This document shows positions 1-5,804 of a stretch of 8,107 nucleotides of DNA, in pieces. Both the position numbers and the translations under genes were made by a program. Source of the DNA: an uncultured Eubacterium sp. (GTDB taxonomy: Bacteria > Bacillota > Clostridia > Lachnospirales > Lachnospiraceae); the NCBI GenBank assembly GCA_900547255.1, contig URGC01000106.1, forward strand, positions 1 through 8,107. The letters are read 5' to 3'. A model generated the notes under the pieces. The model was not told where the DNA came from. It ran no database searches and worked only from the letters and a program-made list of their open reading frames with translations. The first letter of the stretch is position 1, and each line of letters opens with the position of its first letter.

Positions 1-60
1 ACCAGGGTCAAAAGGTCAGAAAGCCGATGCAAGCTTGCTTGCAAGAGGTTTTTGAGGGCT
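1..60. repeat. Hairpin-forming intergenic sequence downstream of the exporter gene
   Basis: This non-coding stretch lies just past the stop codon of the minus-strand exporter gene. It holds a perfect 7-bp inverted repeat, TGCAAGC (28-34) and GCTTGCA (37-43), with a 2-nt loop, and possible outer pairing of AGCC (22-25) with GGCT (57-60). A short direct repeat GGTCA occurs at 6-10 and 14-18. Read on the minus strand, the stem is followed by only moderately T-rich DNA, so a rho-independent terminator is possible but not convincing. The composition suggests a dispersed intergenic hairpin repeat. That reading is inference, because only one copy is visible here. Confidence 0.35.
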
Positions 61-1401
61 TTACGTGCAGTATCGGAATGTCTTATCCGTTAAGATTCTT
101 GCAAATATCAGTCCTAATGGAAGTGCAGTAATAATCATAACTGCTGATGTGAACCATGAAACGGCATCTGTAAGTGACATAATTCCAAAGTTATATATTG
201 CCCGATACAGATAAAGTCCGGGAACCATTATGACAATGGATGGAACGGTTAAAGATATACGTGGATATCCGTTGTTATGTTTAATAATTGTAGATAAAAG
301 TCCTGCGCATAATGCTCCGATAAATGCGGCAGGAGCGGCTGGCATACTTGTAAAATCTACAAGTTCAAGCCTTAATGTGTTGGCAACTGCACCAATCAGA
401 GCGGCTGTTGCAGCCATCGTAACAGAACTGTTAAACATGATTGAGAAGCCAAATACACCACAGAAGCTTGCAATCAGACGTAAAAACAGATGTGTCACAC
501 TGTCAATCTGAAGTGTTGTGAAATCCAGTGGCTGTAAGTTAAGGAGCAGTGCCATAATCCATGCAAACATAGTTGCTACAAGCACAATAATGACTGAGTA
601 TGTCAGTCTTTCAAGTCCGGAACGAAGATCCAGCTTTGCAAGGTCAATTCCACTCGTTATGAATGGAAATCCAGGAATAATAAACAGCATTGAACATATA
701 TAGCCTGCCTCATGGACTGATGGAATATTAAATAACACAATTGCAAGTTTTAGTAATATGGCATATATAAGACAGGCTGCTGATATTGATGCAGCTATAT
801 TCAAAAATAAAGTGTAATGATGTTTGATAAGCTTTGTCCTTATCACATTACCAGCGCCGGCGGCAATAAAAGCAAATAACATTTCAACTGGACCACCGCC
901 CAGAAGGAATGTGAAGGCTCCACATGCCAGAGCAGCGGCAAGACCGAGCTTTGCCGGTGAATATAAGGTATGAATATGTTCGATTTCATCAAGGCGTTTA
1001 TGGATTTCCTCACCTGTAAGGTGGGCTTCCTCATCAGGAAAACTGTCCACGAATTGTTCCATACGATATAATTTAGATGTGTTAACACCAGTATTAGCAA
1101 TGCTTAGTGACTGTGAAACGCAGTCATTGCCGTCAAAACAGTTAAACTCGATAGACATAAGACCAACATCTACGGTACATGTCACACCGAGTTCTCTTGA
1201 GAGTTTATTCATTGATGTACGCACACGCCATGCTCCTGTCCCGCATGAGAGCATAATCAATCCAACCCTGCCGATTACAGAAGCTTTCTCTATAAGATCC
1301 GCATCTGCTATTAATGCATTGCTGTCGGTATTAGTATAATCATGCCATGGAATTTCCATGTGATTTTTTTCCATGATGTCAATATAATTATCTTTTGGCA
1401 T
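61..1401 (-). CDS. Threonine/serine exporter family protein (fused ThrE: DUF1212 + DUF3815)
   Basis: This is a predicted 446-aa inner-membrane exporter of small amino acids; threonine and serine are the known substrates of ThrE. Residues about 40-145 form the soluble N-terminal part typical of the family (GLIMLSCGTGAWRVRTSM near 47-64). From about 150 there are roughly ten hydrophobic segments. The motif LFIIPGFPFITSGIDL (239-254) ends the first half, and IMVPGLYLYRAIY (391-403) marks the DUF3815-like second half. Many Firmicutes encode the halves as two small genes; here they are one protein, as in actinobacterial ThrE. The start at 1401 is preferred over the ATG 36 nt upstream because GGAGGAG lies 7 nt before it. 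It overlaps the upstream gene by 14 nt, so the two are almost certainly co-transcribed and translationally coupled. The family call is firm; the exact substrate is inferred. Confidence 0.88.
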   Translation of the reverse strand: MPKDNYIDIMEKNHMEIPWHDYTNTDSNALIADADLIEKASVIGRVGLIMLSCGTGAWRVRTSMNKLSRELGVTCTVDVGLMSIEFNCFDGNDCVSQSLSIANTGVNTSKLYRMEQFVDSFPDEEAHLTGEEIHKRLDEIEHIHTLYSPAKLGLAAALACGAFTFLLGGGPVEMLFAFIAAGAGNVIRTKLIKHHYTLFLNIAASISAACLIYAILLKLAIVLFNIPSVHEAGYICSMLFIIPGFPFITSGIDLAKLDLRSGLERLTYSVIIVLVATMFAWIMALLLNLQPLDFTTLQIDSVTHLFLRLIASFCGVFGFSIMFNSSVTMAATAALIGAVANTLRLELVDFTSMPAAPAAFIGALCAGLLSTIIKHNNGYPRISLTVPSIVIMVPGLYLYRAIYNFGIMSLTDAVSWFTSAVMIITALPLGLIFARILTDKTFRYCT

Positions 1402-2149
1402 ATATAATCTCCTCCGCTTTCTTAACATTGCGTTCAAGATTTTTTAAGAATAGTGAATCAGGCAGAAAGATTCCTAATTCATCAAAATGCTCATTATGTT
1501 CTATCAATGTATCCTGACCATAAAATACATATGCCATTGGAAGATTCTTCTCCAATTCAAGCATAAGGTCCCATACAGCACAGTAGGCTTCAGCTTCGGT
1601 CTCCTTTAGTTTTACAGTGTCAGGAAGGTCACGTATAAGCAGTATTCCTGTGTTCTTTTCGAGGATTTTCTGTTCGATAGTCTCGTCATTATCTCCATAT
1701 GTGTGGCTGTAGCGGTAAGCCTGTGCAAGATATATGTTATTTTTATCAGGCAGACTCTTGTACACTTCATGAAAATGCTGGAAATCTTTTTCACGAACAA
1801 TAGAAGAATACTCTGGCAGCAGAAGTCCGTTATCATCAGACAGAATCAGTGGATTCTGTCTGCCATCCGCATTAAAGCGGTATGGAATAAGATATGAATT
1901 TCTTAATAAATCAAACAGGGTATTATTAGATATAGCCATTAGAAATGCTGATAAGTCACGATTCTGGTAACAGCTAAACAAAGCATCTGCAAATTCAGAA
2001 GGAGATAAAGATGTACTCGCATCTTCATTGTAAAATAAATAGTCACAAAATGTATCAAAAAGCTTTTTGCATGCCCATGAATCATCCATGATTTTCTGGA
2101 ATAATATTTCGGCTTTTTCTTCTCTTGGGAAAATTCTTGTATTTCTCAT
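1388..2149 (-). CDS. Hypothetical protein, first gene of the exporter operon
   Basis: I do not recognise this 253-aa protein. It has no signal peptide and no membrane segments, so it is probably cytosolic. It is rich in charged and aromatic residues, with acidic stretches (YGDNDETIEQKILEKN near 154-169; LKETEAEAYCAVWDLMLELE near 185-204) and a lysine-rich C-terminal helix (NLERNVKKAEEIIYAKR). The start at 2149 is chosen because AAGGG lies 12 nt upstream. An in-frame ATG at 2161 would overlap that SD, although it remains possible. The stop lies inside the start region of the ThrE-type exporter (14-nt overlap), and the shared stretch carries the exporter's GGAGGAG SD, which suggests coupled translation. 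A role linked to the exporter is inferred from position only. Confidence 0.8.
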   Translation of the reverse strand: MRNTRIFPREEKAEILFQKIMDDSWACKKLFDTFCDYLFYNEDASTSLSPSEFADALFSCYQNRDLSAFLMAISNNTLFDLLRNSYLIPYRFNADGRQNPLILSDDNGLLLPEYSSIVREKDFQHFHEVYKSLPDKNNIYLAQAYRYSHTYGDNDETIEQKILEKNTGILLIRDLPDTVKLKETEAEAYCAVWDLMLELEKNLPMAYVFYGQDTLIEHNEHFDELGIFLPDSLFLKNLERNVKKAEEIIYAKR

Positions 2150-2208
2150 GATTAAACACATCCCTTCATATTATTTATGACTTTTTATTATATTTTCTTT
2201 TCTGAAAA

Positions 2209-2237
2209 ATTATAGTATTGCGTTCATAATAAGTAAA
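2209..2237 (-). promoter_or_regulatory. Candidate sigma-A promoter of the hypothetical protein-exporter operon
   Basis: On the minus strand a perfect -10 TATAAT (2209-2214) is preceded by TTTACT (2232-2237, 4/6 to TTGACA) with an ideal 17-bp spacer. Transcription would begin near 2202, giving a leader of about 50 nt. This promoter overlaps the plus-strand lysR promoter, so polymerase binding at the two may be mutually exclusive. Confidence 0.6.
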
Positions 2238-2246
2238 AGCTATAAT
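2218..2246 (+). promoter_or_regulatory. Candidate sigma-A promoter of the lysR gene
   Basis: TTGCGT (2218-2223) and a perfect TATAAT (2241-2246) are separated by 17 bp. This predicts a start near 2253 and a leader of about 42 nt. The element interleaves with the oppositely oriented promoter at 2209-2237, the classic arrangement for a LysR regulator and its divergent target operon. Confidence 0.55.
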
Positions 2247-2266
2247 TGATATGGCAATAATAAGTA
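2226..2266. repeat. 10-bp direct repeat in the divergent control region
   Basis: ATAATAAGTA occurs exactly at 2226-2235 and again at 2257-2266. The offset is 31 bp, close to three helical turns, so both copies face the same side of the DNA. The first copy overlaps the -35 of the minus-strand promoter; the second lies at the lysR start region. It may be a pair of regulator half-sites. Confidence 0.4.
2242..2261. promoter_or_regulatory. Candidate LysR-type operator (interrupted palindrome)
   Basis: Arms ATAATTG (2242-2248) and CAATAAT (2255-2261) match at 6 of 7 positions around a 6-bp centre, and contain a T-N11-A spacing (T2247 to A2259) as found in LysR-family boxes. The site overlaps the lysR -10 and predicted start point, and lies just upstream of the -35 of the divergent operon. 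That placement would allow autorepression together with divergent control. AT-rich sequence produces such matches by chance, so the call is tentative. Confidence 0.35.
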
Positions 2267-2294
2267 TTTGATATGACAGGGGCATAGGTAAGAT

Positions 2295-3176
2295 ATGAAT
2301 ATTAATTTTGAATATTATAAGATATTTTATTATGTTGCCAAGTATGGTAACTTTACCAAGGCAGCTAATGTACTTGGAAACAGCCAGCCTAATGTTACAA
2401 GAGCAATGAACTGTCTCGAACAGCAGGTTAACACAAAGTTGTTCGTCAGGTCTAACCGCGGCGTGCAGTTAACACCAGAGGGACAGAAGCTGTACACGCA
2501 TGTGTCATGTGCAATGATGCAGTTGTTTGCAGCGGAGGATGAGCTGACAGACAGCACAGGGCTTTCACATGGAAGCATCTCAATAGGAGCAAGTGAGATT
2601 GCATTAAATATATTTCTTCTGGATAAGATAAAAGAATTCCACTCTTTGTATCCGGGAATACGAATGAAGATATATAATCATTCAACACCGGAGGCTATTG
2701 AGGCTGTAAAGAGCGGCAAGATAGATTTTGCAATTGTATCAACCCCTGCGGAGGTGGAAGCACCTTTAAAGAAGATAGAGCTTGAAACATTTCAGGATAT
2801 ACTGGTTGGCGGAATAACATTTAAAGCGTTAAGCAGTGAAGTGCATTCGTTTCAGGATGTTATAAAATATCCTTTAATATGTCTTGGAAGTGAGACGATG
2901 ACATTCAGATTTTATAAAAAGTTATTTCTGTCATATGGACTGGAACTGATGCCTGACACAGAGGTTGCCACAACAGACCAGATTCTGCCGTTTGTAAAAT
3001 GTGAGCTTGGTCTGGCATTTATCCCAGAGCCGATGGCAGAACAGCATATAAGAATGGGTGATATAGTACAGATACCATTAAAGGAAAAGATACCACAGCG
3101 TGACATATGTATAGTGTATGACTGCCAGCATCCGTTGAATTCCGCGGCAAGGCAGTTTAAGAACATGATTTATTGA
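2295..3176 (+). CDS. LysR family transcriptional regulator
   Basis: This is a 293-aa DNA-binding regulator of normal family length. The N-terminal winged helix-turn-helix occupies about residues 1-60 (FTKAANVLGNSQPNVTRAMN at 20-39, then LEQQVNTKLFVRSNRGVQLT), followed by the hallmark LTPEGQKLY at 59-67. Residues about 90-293 form the periplasmic-binding-protein-like effector domain (GSISIGASEIALN; GKIDFAIVSTP; LGLAFIPEPMA). The SD is weak (AGGTAAG 2286-2292, with AGGGG at 2278-2282). It lies divergently from the exporter operon, and 101 bp upstream of the DUF3737-patB pair on the same strand; either or both are plausible targets. The effector cannot be read from sequence. An amino acid or sulfur metabolite is inferred from the neighbours. 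Confidence 0.92.
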   Translation: MNINFEYYKIFYYVAKYGNFTKAANVLGNSQPNVTRAMNCLEQQVNTKLFVRSNRGVQLTPEGQKLYTHVSCAMMQLFAAEDELTDSTGLSHGSISIGASEIALNIFLLDKIKEFHSLYPGIRMKIYNHSTPEAIEAVKSGKIDFAIVSTPAEVEAPLKKIELETFQDILVGGITFKALSSEVHSFQDVIKYPLICLGSETMTFRFYKKLFLSYGLELMPDTEVATTDQILPFVKCELGLAFIPEPMAEQHIRMGDIVQIPLKEKIPQRDICIVYDCQHPLNSAARQFKNMIY

Positions 3177-3213
3177 TAATTTGCAAGTCATGTATTATAT
3201 TATGGCGGATAAA

Positions 3214-3230
3214 TATATTGTTGCAAAATA
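3214..3230. promoter_or_regulatory. Candidate regulator site upstream of the DUF3737 gene
   Basis: Arms TATATTG (3214-3220) and CAAAATA (3224-3230) match at 6 of 7 positions around a 3-bp centre. The inner ATTG/CAA half-site matches the palindrome upstream of lysR. It lies 47 bp before the DUF3737 start. No good -35/-10 pair was found in this 101-bp gap, so it is unclear whether a promoter exists here or the lysR transcript reads through. Confidence 0.22.
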
Positions 3231-3277
3231 AATAAAGATTTAATGAGGATAATGAGCGATAATAAGAGGTAAGAATA

Positions 3278-4177
3278 ATGTTACAGAATATAGAAAATAC
3301 AGATAAAAGAGAAATTAATCAGGAATATTTTGAGGGTGAACGTCCACTTTTCGGTGAGAATAATCTTAGTATCAAGGATACAATATTTGGCAATGGAGAG
3401 TCTCCACTTAAAGAGTGCAGCAATATAGAGCTTGATAGTACTATGTTCCAGTGGAAATACCCATTATGGTACAGCAATAATGTGACAGCAAAGGACTGTA
3501 CATGGTTTGAGATGGCAAGAGCTGGCGTGTGGTATACGAATGACCTGACAGTTGAGGATGCGCTTATCGAAGCTCCTAAGAATTTCAGAAGATGCCATAA
3601 TCTTACATTGAATAATGTATCTATCCCTAATGCCGCAGAAACTTTGTGGCATTGTGATGGGGCTACATTAAGCAATGTCATGGCGAAGGGCGATTATTTT
3701 GCCATGAACAGCCAGAATATGAGAATTGATAATTTTCAGCTTTCAGGAAATTATTCATTTGACGGAGCTAAGAATGTAGAGATTCATAATGCCAAGATGA
3801 TATCCAAGGATGCATTCTGGAACAGTGAAAATGTGACCGTGTATGATTCTGTCATATCTGGGGAATATCTTGGCTGGAATGCAAAGAATCTCACACTTAT
3901 CAACTGTACAATCGAGAGCCTTCAGGGAATGTGTTATATAGATAATCTTATTATGAAAAACTGCAAGCTTATTAATACTACACTTGCGTTTGAGTATTCA
4001 AAGGTTGATGTAGAGATTAACAGCTATGTGGAGAGTATATTAAATCCTTCATCTGGTGTTATACGTGCATATTCAATTGGTGAGCTTATCATGGAAAAGG
4101 AGCGGATTAATCCAGCAGATACTGAGATAGTCTGCGACAACATAATTAAGAAATCTGATAAATTTATTGCAAAGTAG
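3278..4177 (+). CDS. DUF3737 family protein, beta-helix-like repeat protein
   Basis: This 299-aa protein matches my recollection of the DUF3737 family, whose biochemical role is not established. It has no signal peptide or membrane segment. It consists mostly of about eleven short repeats of the pattern N-hydrophobic-x-hydrophobic-x-(D/N)-x-x-hydrophobic. They begin near residues 28, 49, 68, 89, 108, 128, 147, 166, 185, 204 and 223, a period of 19-21 residues; examples are NLTLNNVSI, NVEIHNAKM and NLTLINCTI. Such spacing fits one rung per turn of a right-handed parallel beta-helix (inference). Conserved WY/WN positions between rungs suggest an aromatic face. SD AAGAGGT lies 7 nt before the ATG. 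The patB-like gene follows after 21 bp, so the pair is probably one transcription unit. Confidence 0.85.
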   Translation: MLQNIENTDKREINQEYFEGERPLFGENNLSIKDTIFGNGESPLKECSNIELDSTMFQWKYPLWYSNNVTAKDCTWFEMARAGVWYTNDLTVEDALIEAPKNFRRCHNLTLNNVSIPNAAETLWHCDGATLSNVMAKGDYFAMNSQNMRIDNFQLSGNYSFDGAKNVEIHNAKMISKDAFWNSENVTVYDSVISGEYLGWNAKNLTLINCTIESLQGMCYIDNLIMKNCKLINTTLAFEYSKVDVEINSYVESILNPSSGVIRAYSIGELIMEKERINPADTEIVCDNIIKKSDKFIAK

Positions 4178-4186
4178 TTACGTGGC

Positions 4187-4192
4187 AGGAGG
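4187..4192 (+). promoter_or_regulatory. Ribosome binding site of the patB-like gene
   Basis: A perfect AGGAGG lies 6 nt before the ATG, inside the tandem GGCAGGAGGCAGGA. It is the strongest SD in this operon, so the aminotransferase may be translated more efficiently than the upstream DUF3737 protein. Confidence 0.7.
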
Positions 4193-4198
4193 CAGGAT

Positions 4199-5371
4199 AT
4201 GACTTATAATTTTGACAAAATAGTAAACCGCAGGAATACTAATTCAATGAAATGGAATGTGGCAGACAATGAACTGCCTATGTGGGTTGCGGATATGGAT
4301 TTTGAGACAGCTCCTGAGATTATGGAAGCGATACAGAAAAGGGCTGCCCACGGATGTTTTGGTTATGTGGATGTTCCTGATGAATGGTATGATGCGTACA
4401 TTAACTGGTGGAAGAATAGACACGATTTTACTATTAATAAGGACTGGCTTATGTTCTGTACAGGTGTAGTTCCAGCAATATCAAGCATTGTGCGTAAGCT
4501 CACGACTCCGGCGGAGAAGGTATTAATCCAGACACCTGTGTACAACATATTTTTTAATTCTATTCTTAATAATGGAAGACAGGTTCTTGAGAGTCCGCTG
4601 GTATTCGATGGGGAAAGGTATAATATAGATTTTGATGATTTGGAAAGGAAATTGTCTGACCCACAGACAACACTTATGATACTGTGTAATCCTCATAATC
4701 CGGCTGGTAATATATGGAATAGGGAAGAGCTTGAAAGAATTGGTGAATTGTGCTTCAAGCACCATGTTGTTGTCATTTCGGATGAGATTCACTGTGACAT
4801 CACAAGACCGGGTACATCATATATTCCATTTGCATCTGTGTCTGATAAATGTAAATATAACAGTGTCACATGCATTGCCCCAACTAAGACATTTAATATA
4901 GCAGGTTTACAGACTGCTGCCATAAGTGTTCCAGATGAGGTTCTCCGCCACAAGGTATGGCGTGGAATTAATACAGATGAGGTCGCAGAACCTAATGTAT
5001 TCGCTGTTGAAGCGGCTGTTGCAGCTTTTAACAATGGTGTGGCATGGCTTGATGAGTTAAGAAAATATATTTTTGATAACAAAGATTATGCGCTTGAATA
5101 TATAAATAAGGAGATTCCTGAATTAAAGGCAGTGTATTCTGATGCCACTTATCTTCTCTGGATATATCTTAAGGACATGCCGGGATGTGCAGAAGAAATT
5201 GCTGATTATATAAGAAAAGAGACAGGGCTTTATATCTCATGTGGCAACCAGTACGGCGGTGATGGCAGTTCATTTGTGAGAATGAATCTTGCGTGTCCCA
5301 GAAAGGTGCTTGTGGATGGACTCTGTAGGTTGAAAGAAGGAGTCCAGTCGTACAAGGCTATAATAAAATAA
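4199..5371 (+). CDS. patB: PatB/MalY family PLP-dependent aminotransferase (C-S lyase)
   Basis: This is a 390-aa cytosolic fold-type I PLP enzyme of full family length. PatB/MalY proteins mostly act as cystathionine or cysteine beta-lyases, cleaving a C-S bond to give pyruvate, ammonia and a thiol. Visible signatures are MWVADMDFETAPEI near the N-terminus (28-41), NPHNPAG at 164-170 with the PLP-contacting Asn167, SDEIHCDI at 194-201 with Asp195 for the pyridine nitrogen, and APTKTFNIAGLQ with Lys230 as the Schiff-base lysine. The C-terminal FVRMNLACPR carries the carboxylate-binding arginine. No key residue appears missing. Start and SD (AGGAGG) are clear. It is probably co-transcribed with DUF3737 and perhaps lysR. 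The C-S lyase activity and sulfur substrate are family inferences; a plain aminotransferase or regulatory MalY-like role is possible. Confidence 0.9.
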   Translation: MTYNFDKIVNRRNTNSMKWNVADNELPMWVADMDFETAPEIMEAIQKRAAHGCFGYVDVPDEWYDAYINWWKNRHDFTINKDWLMFCTGVVPAISSIVRKLTTPAEKVLIQTPVYNIFFNSILNNGRQVLESPLVFDGERYNIDFDDLERKLSDPQTTLMILCNPHNPAGNIWNREELERIGELCFKHHVVVISDEIHCDITRPGTSYIPFASVSDKCKYNSVTCIAPTKTFNIAGLQTAAISVPDEVLRHKVWRGINTDEVAEPNVFAVEAAVAAFNNGVAWLDELRKYIFDNKDYALEYINKEIPELKAVYSDATYLLWIYLKDMPGCAEEIADYIRKETGLYISCGNQYGGDGSSFVRMNLACPRKVLVDGLCRLKEGVQSYKAIIK

Positions 5372-5389
5372 CCCATTATTTATAAAAAA

Positions 5390-5419
5390 CAGTTATGATT
5401 TTTTAGAACTTTTTAACTG
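5390..5419 (+). terminator. Weak candidate terminator of the patB-like gene
   Basis: CAGTTA (5390-5395) can pair with TAACTG (5414-5419) across an 18-nt T-rich loop, 18 bp after the stop codon. The stem is short and no T-run follows it, so it is a poor match to an intrinsic terminator. No better candidate was seen on the plus strand between this gene and the transporter. Confidence 0.2.
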
Positions 5420-5441
5420 CAAAAGATGACCAAACATATAA

Positions 5442-5458
5442 AAGCATAAATGATGCTT
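5442..5458 (-). terminator. Terminator-like hairpin at the end of the small minus-strand ORF
   Basis: A 6-bp inverted repeat, AAGCAT (5442-5447) and ATGCTT (5453-5458), has a 5-nt loop. Read on the minus strand it overlaps the stop codon of the 27-aa ORF and is followed by TTATATGTTT; on the plus strand it is followed by A residues. It would therefore work, if at all, for minus-strand transcription. The stem is short, which limits confidence. Confidence 0.35.
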
Positions 5459-5540
5459 AAAAACGATAATATCCTTTTGTGAAGAAAGTTTCATAGAAGC
5501 TAAGTAATATTTCAATAAAATTGTGAAATTTAATTTTCAT
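5457..5540 (-). CDS. Candidate small peptide gene, 27 aa
   Basis: This is a short ORF that I do not recognise. The product begins MKIKFHNFIEILLSFYE and ends FFTKGYYRF. It has a basic N-terminus, a hydrophobic aromatic-rich middle (residues about 8-20) and a C-terminal KGYYRF, and no cysteine. Support for it being real: a perfect AAAGGAG SD (5551-5557) 10 nt before the ATG, a TATAAT -10 (5572-5577), paired direct repeats 24 bp upstream of that -10, and a hairpin at its stop. Such an isolated expressed peptide could be a signalling peptide, a small toxin or a RiPP precursor, but no processing or export gene is next to it. It opposes both flanking operons. A chance ORF in AT-rich DNA remains a real alternative. 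Confidence 0.4.
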   Translation of the reverse strand: MKIKFHNFIEILLSFYETFFTKGYYRF

Positions 5541-5571
5541 AGAAGTTCATCTCCTTTCTTTTTTCACTGTC

Positions 5572-5577
5572 ATTATA
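5572..5577 (-). promoter_or_regulatory. Candidate -10 box of the small minus-strand ORF
   Basis: A perfect TATAAT on the minus strand lies 31 bp before the candidate start codon, predicting a leader of about 25 nt. No recognisable -35 lies 16-18 bp upstream. That is typical of promoters needing an activator, and the paired direct repeats at 5601-5630 are placed where an activator would bind. Confidence 0.4.
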
Positions 5578-5600
5578 AAACATGAAATGGGATATTACTT

Positions 5601-5630
5601 GCCAAAATGAAGAAATAAATAGTCAAAAGT
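5601..5630 (-). promoter_or_regulatory. Paired direct repeats resembling LytTR regulator boxes
   Basis: On the minus strand the 9-mers ACTTTTGAC (5622-5630) and CATTTTGGC (5601-5609) are separated by exactly 12 bp, 21 bp repeat to repeat, and share 6 of 9 bases. Two imperfect 9-bp direct repeats with a 12-13 bp spacer upstream of a promoter lacking a -35 is the known layout for LytTR response regulators (AgrA, ComE and PlnC type). No LytTR gene is in the window, so the assignment is inference. Confidence 0.3.
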
Positions 5631-5730
5631 TGCTTTGAGTTTTTCTGCTTTTTCTAATTGCAACATAAAAATCAAAAATTGATTGTATGTGAGATTTATT
5701 GCAAAAATACGCATGTTATAAGTGTTACAA

Positions 5731-5744
5731 TTTTATGCATAAAA
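5731..5744. promoter_or_regulatory. Perfect 14-bp palindrome upstream of the sugar operon
   Basis: TTTTATGCATAAAA is fully self-complementary. Its half TTTTATGCATA recurs with one change as TTTTGTGCATA at 5759-5769, 28 bp downstream, and the 7-mer TTTGTGC is then repeated at 5760-5766 and 5771-5777, 11 bp apart (one helical turn). This clustering suggests regulator binding sites for the transporter-galactosidase operon. The regulator is not in the window. Confidence 0.35.
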
Positions 5745-5804
5745 TAATAGCTGTATCATTTTGTGCATACTTTGTGCGATTTATGAAATTGTTTTTCCTA
5801 TATA

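Noticed and set aside
1079..1339. Plus-strand 86-codon ORF opposite the exporter gene
   Set aside because: It lies wholly antisense to a well-supported membrane protein, has no SD and its product resembles no family. The other antisense and out-of-frame ORFs at 230-511, 518-703, 843-1100, 1612-1897, 2330-2688, 2912-3166, 3319-3681, 4257-4792, 4789-5082, 6790-7110 and 7641-7868 were rejected for the same reason.
1399..1437. Upstream start for the exporter gene (ATG at 1437)
   Set aside because: The extra 12 residues lie inside the upstream gene and lack an SD, whereas the ATG at 1401 has GGAGGAG 7 nt before it.
5370..5388. AT-only dyad around ATAA...TTAT just after the patB-like gene as a terminator
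   Set aside because: The stem has no GC pairs and is followed by A residues rather than T residues on the plus strand.
5393..5494. 33-codon minus-strand ORF overlapping the 27-aa ORF
   Set aside because: It has no recognisable SD before its ATG and runs through the hairpin; the ORF at 5457-5540 has the SD and promoter in the right place.
5670..5684. AATCAA-AAA-TTGATT inverted repeat as an operator
   Set aside because: It is short, AT-rich and distant from any promoter I can define; chance is the simplest explanation, so it is mentioned only in the gap overview.
5731..5777. Repeats as a CRISPR array or transposon end
   Set aside because: The units are too short and irregular for CRISPR, and no transposase or matching inverted terminal repeat was found.
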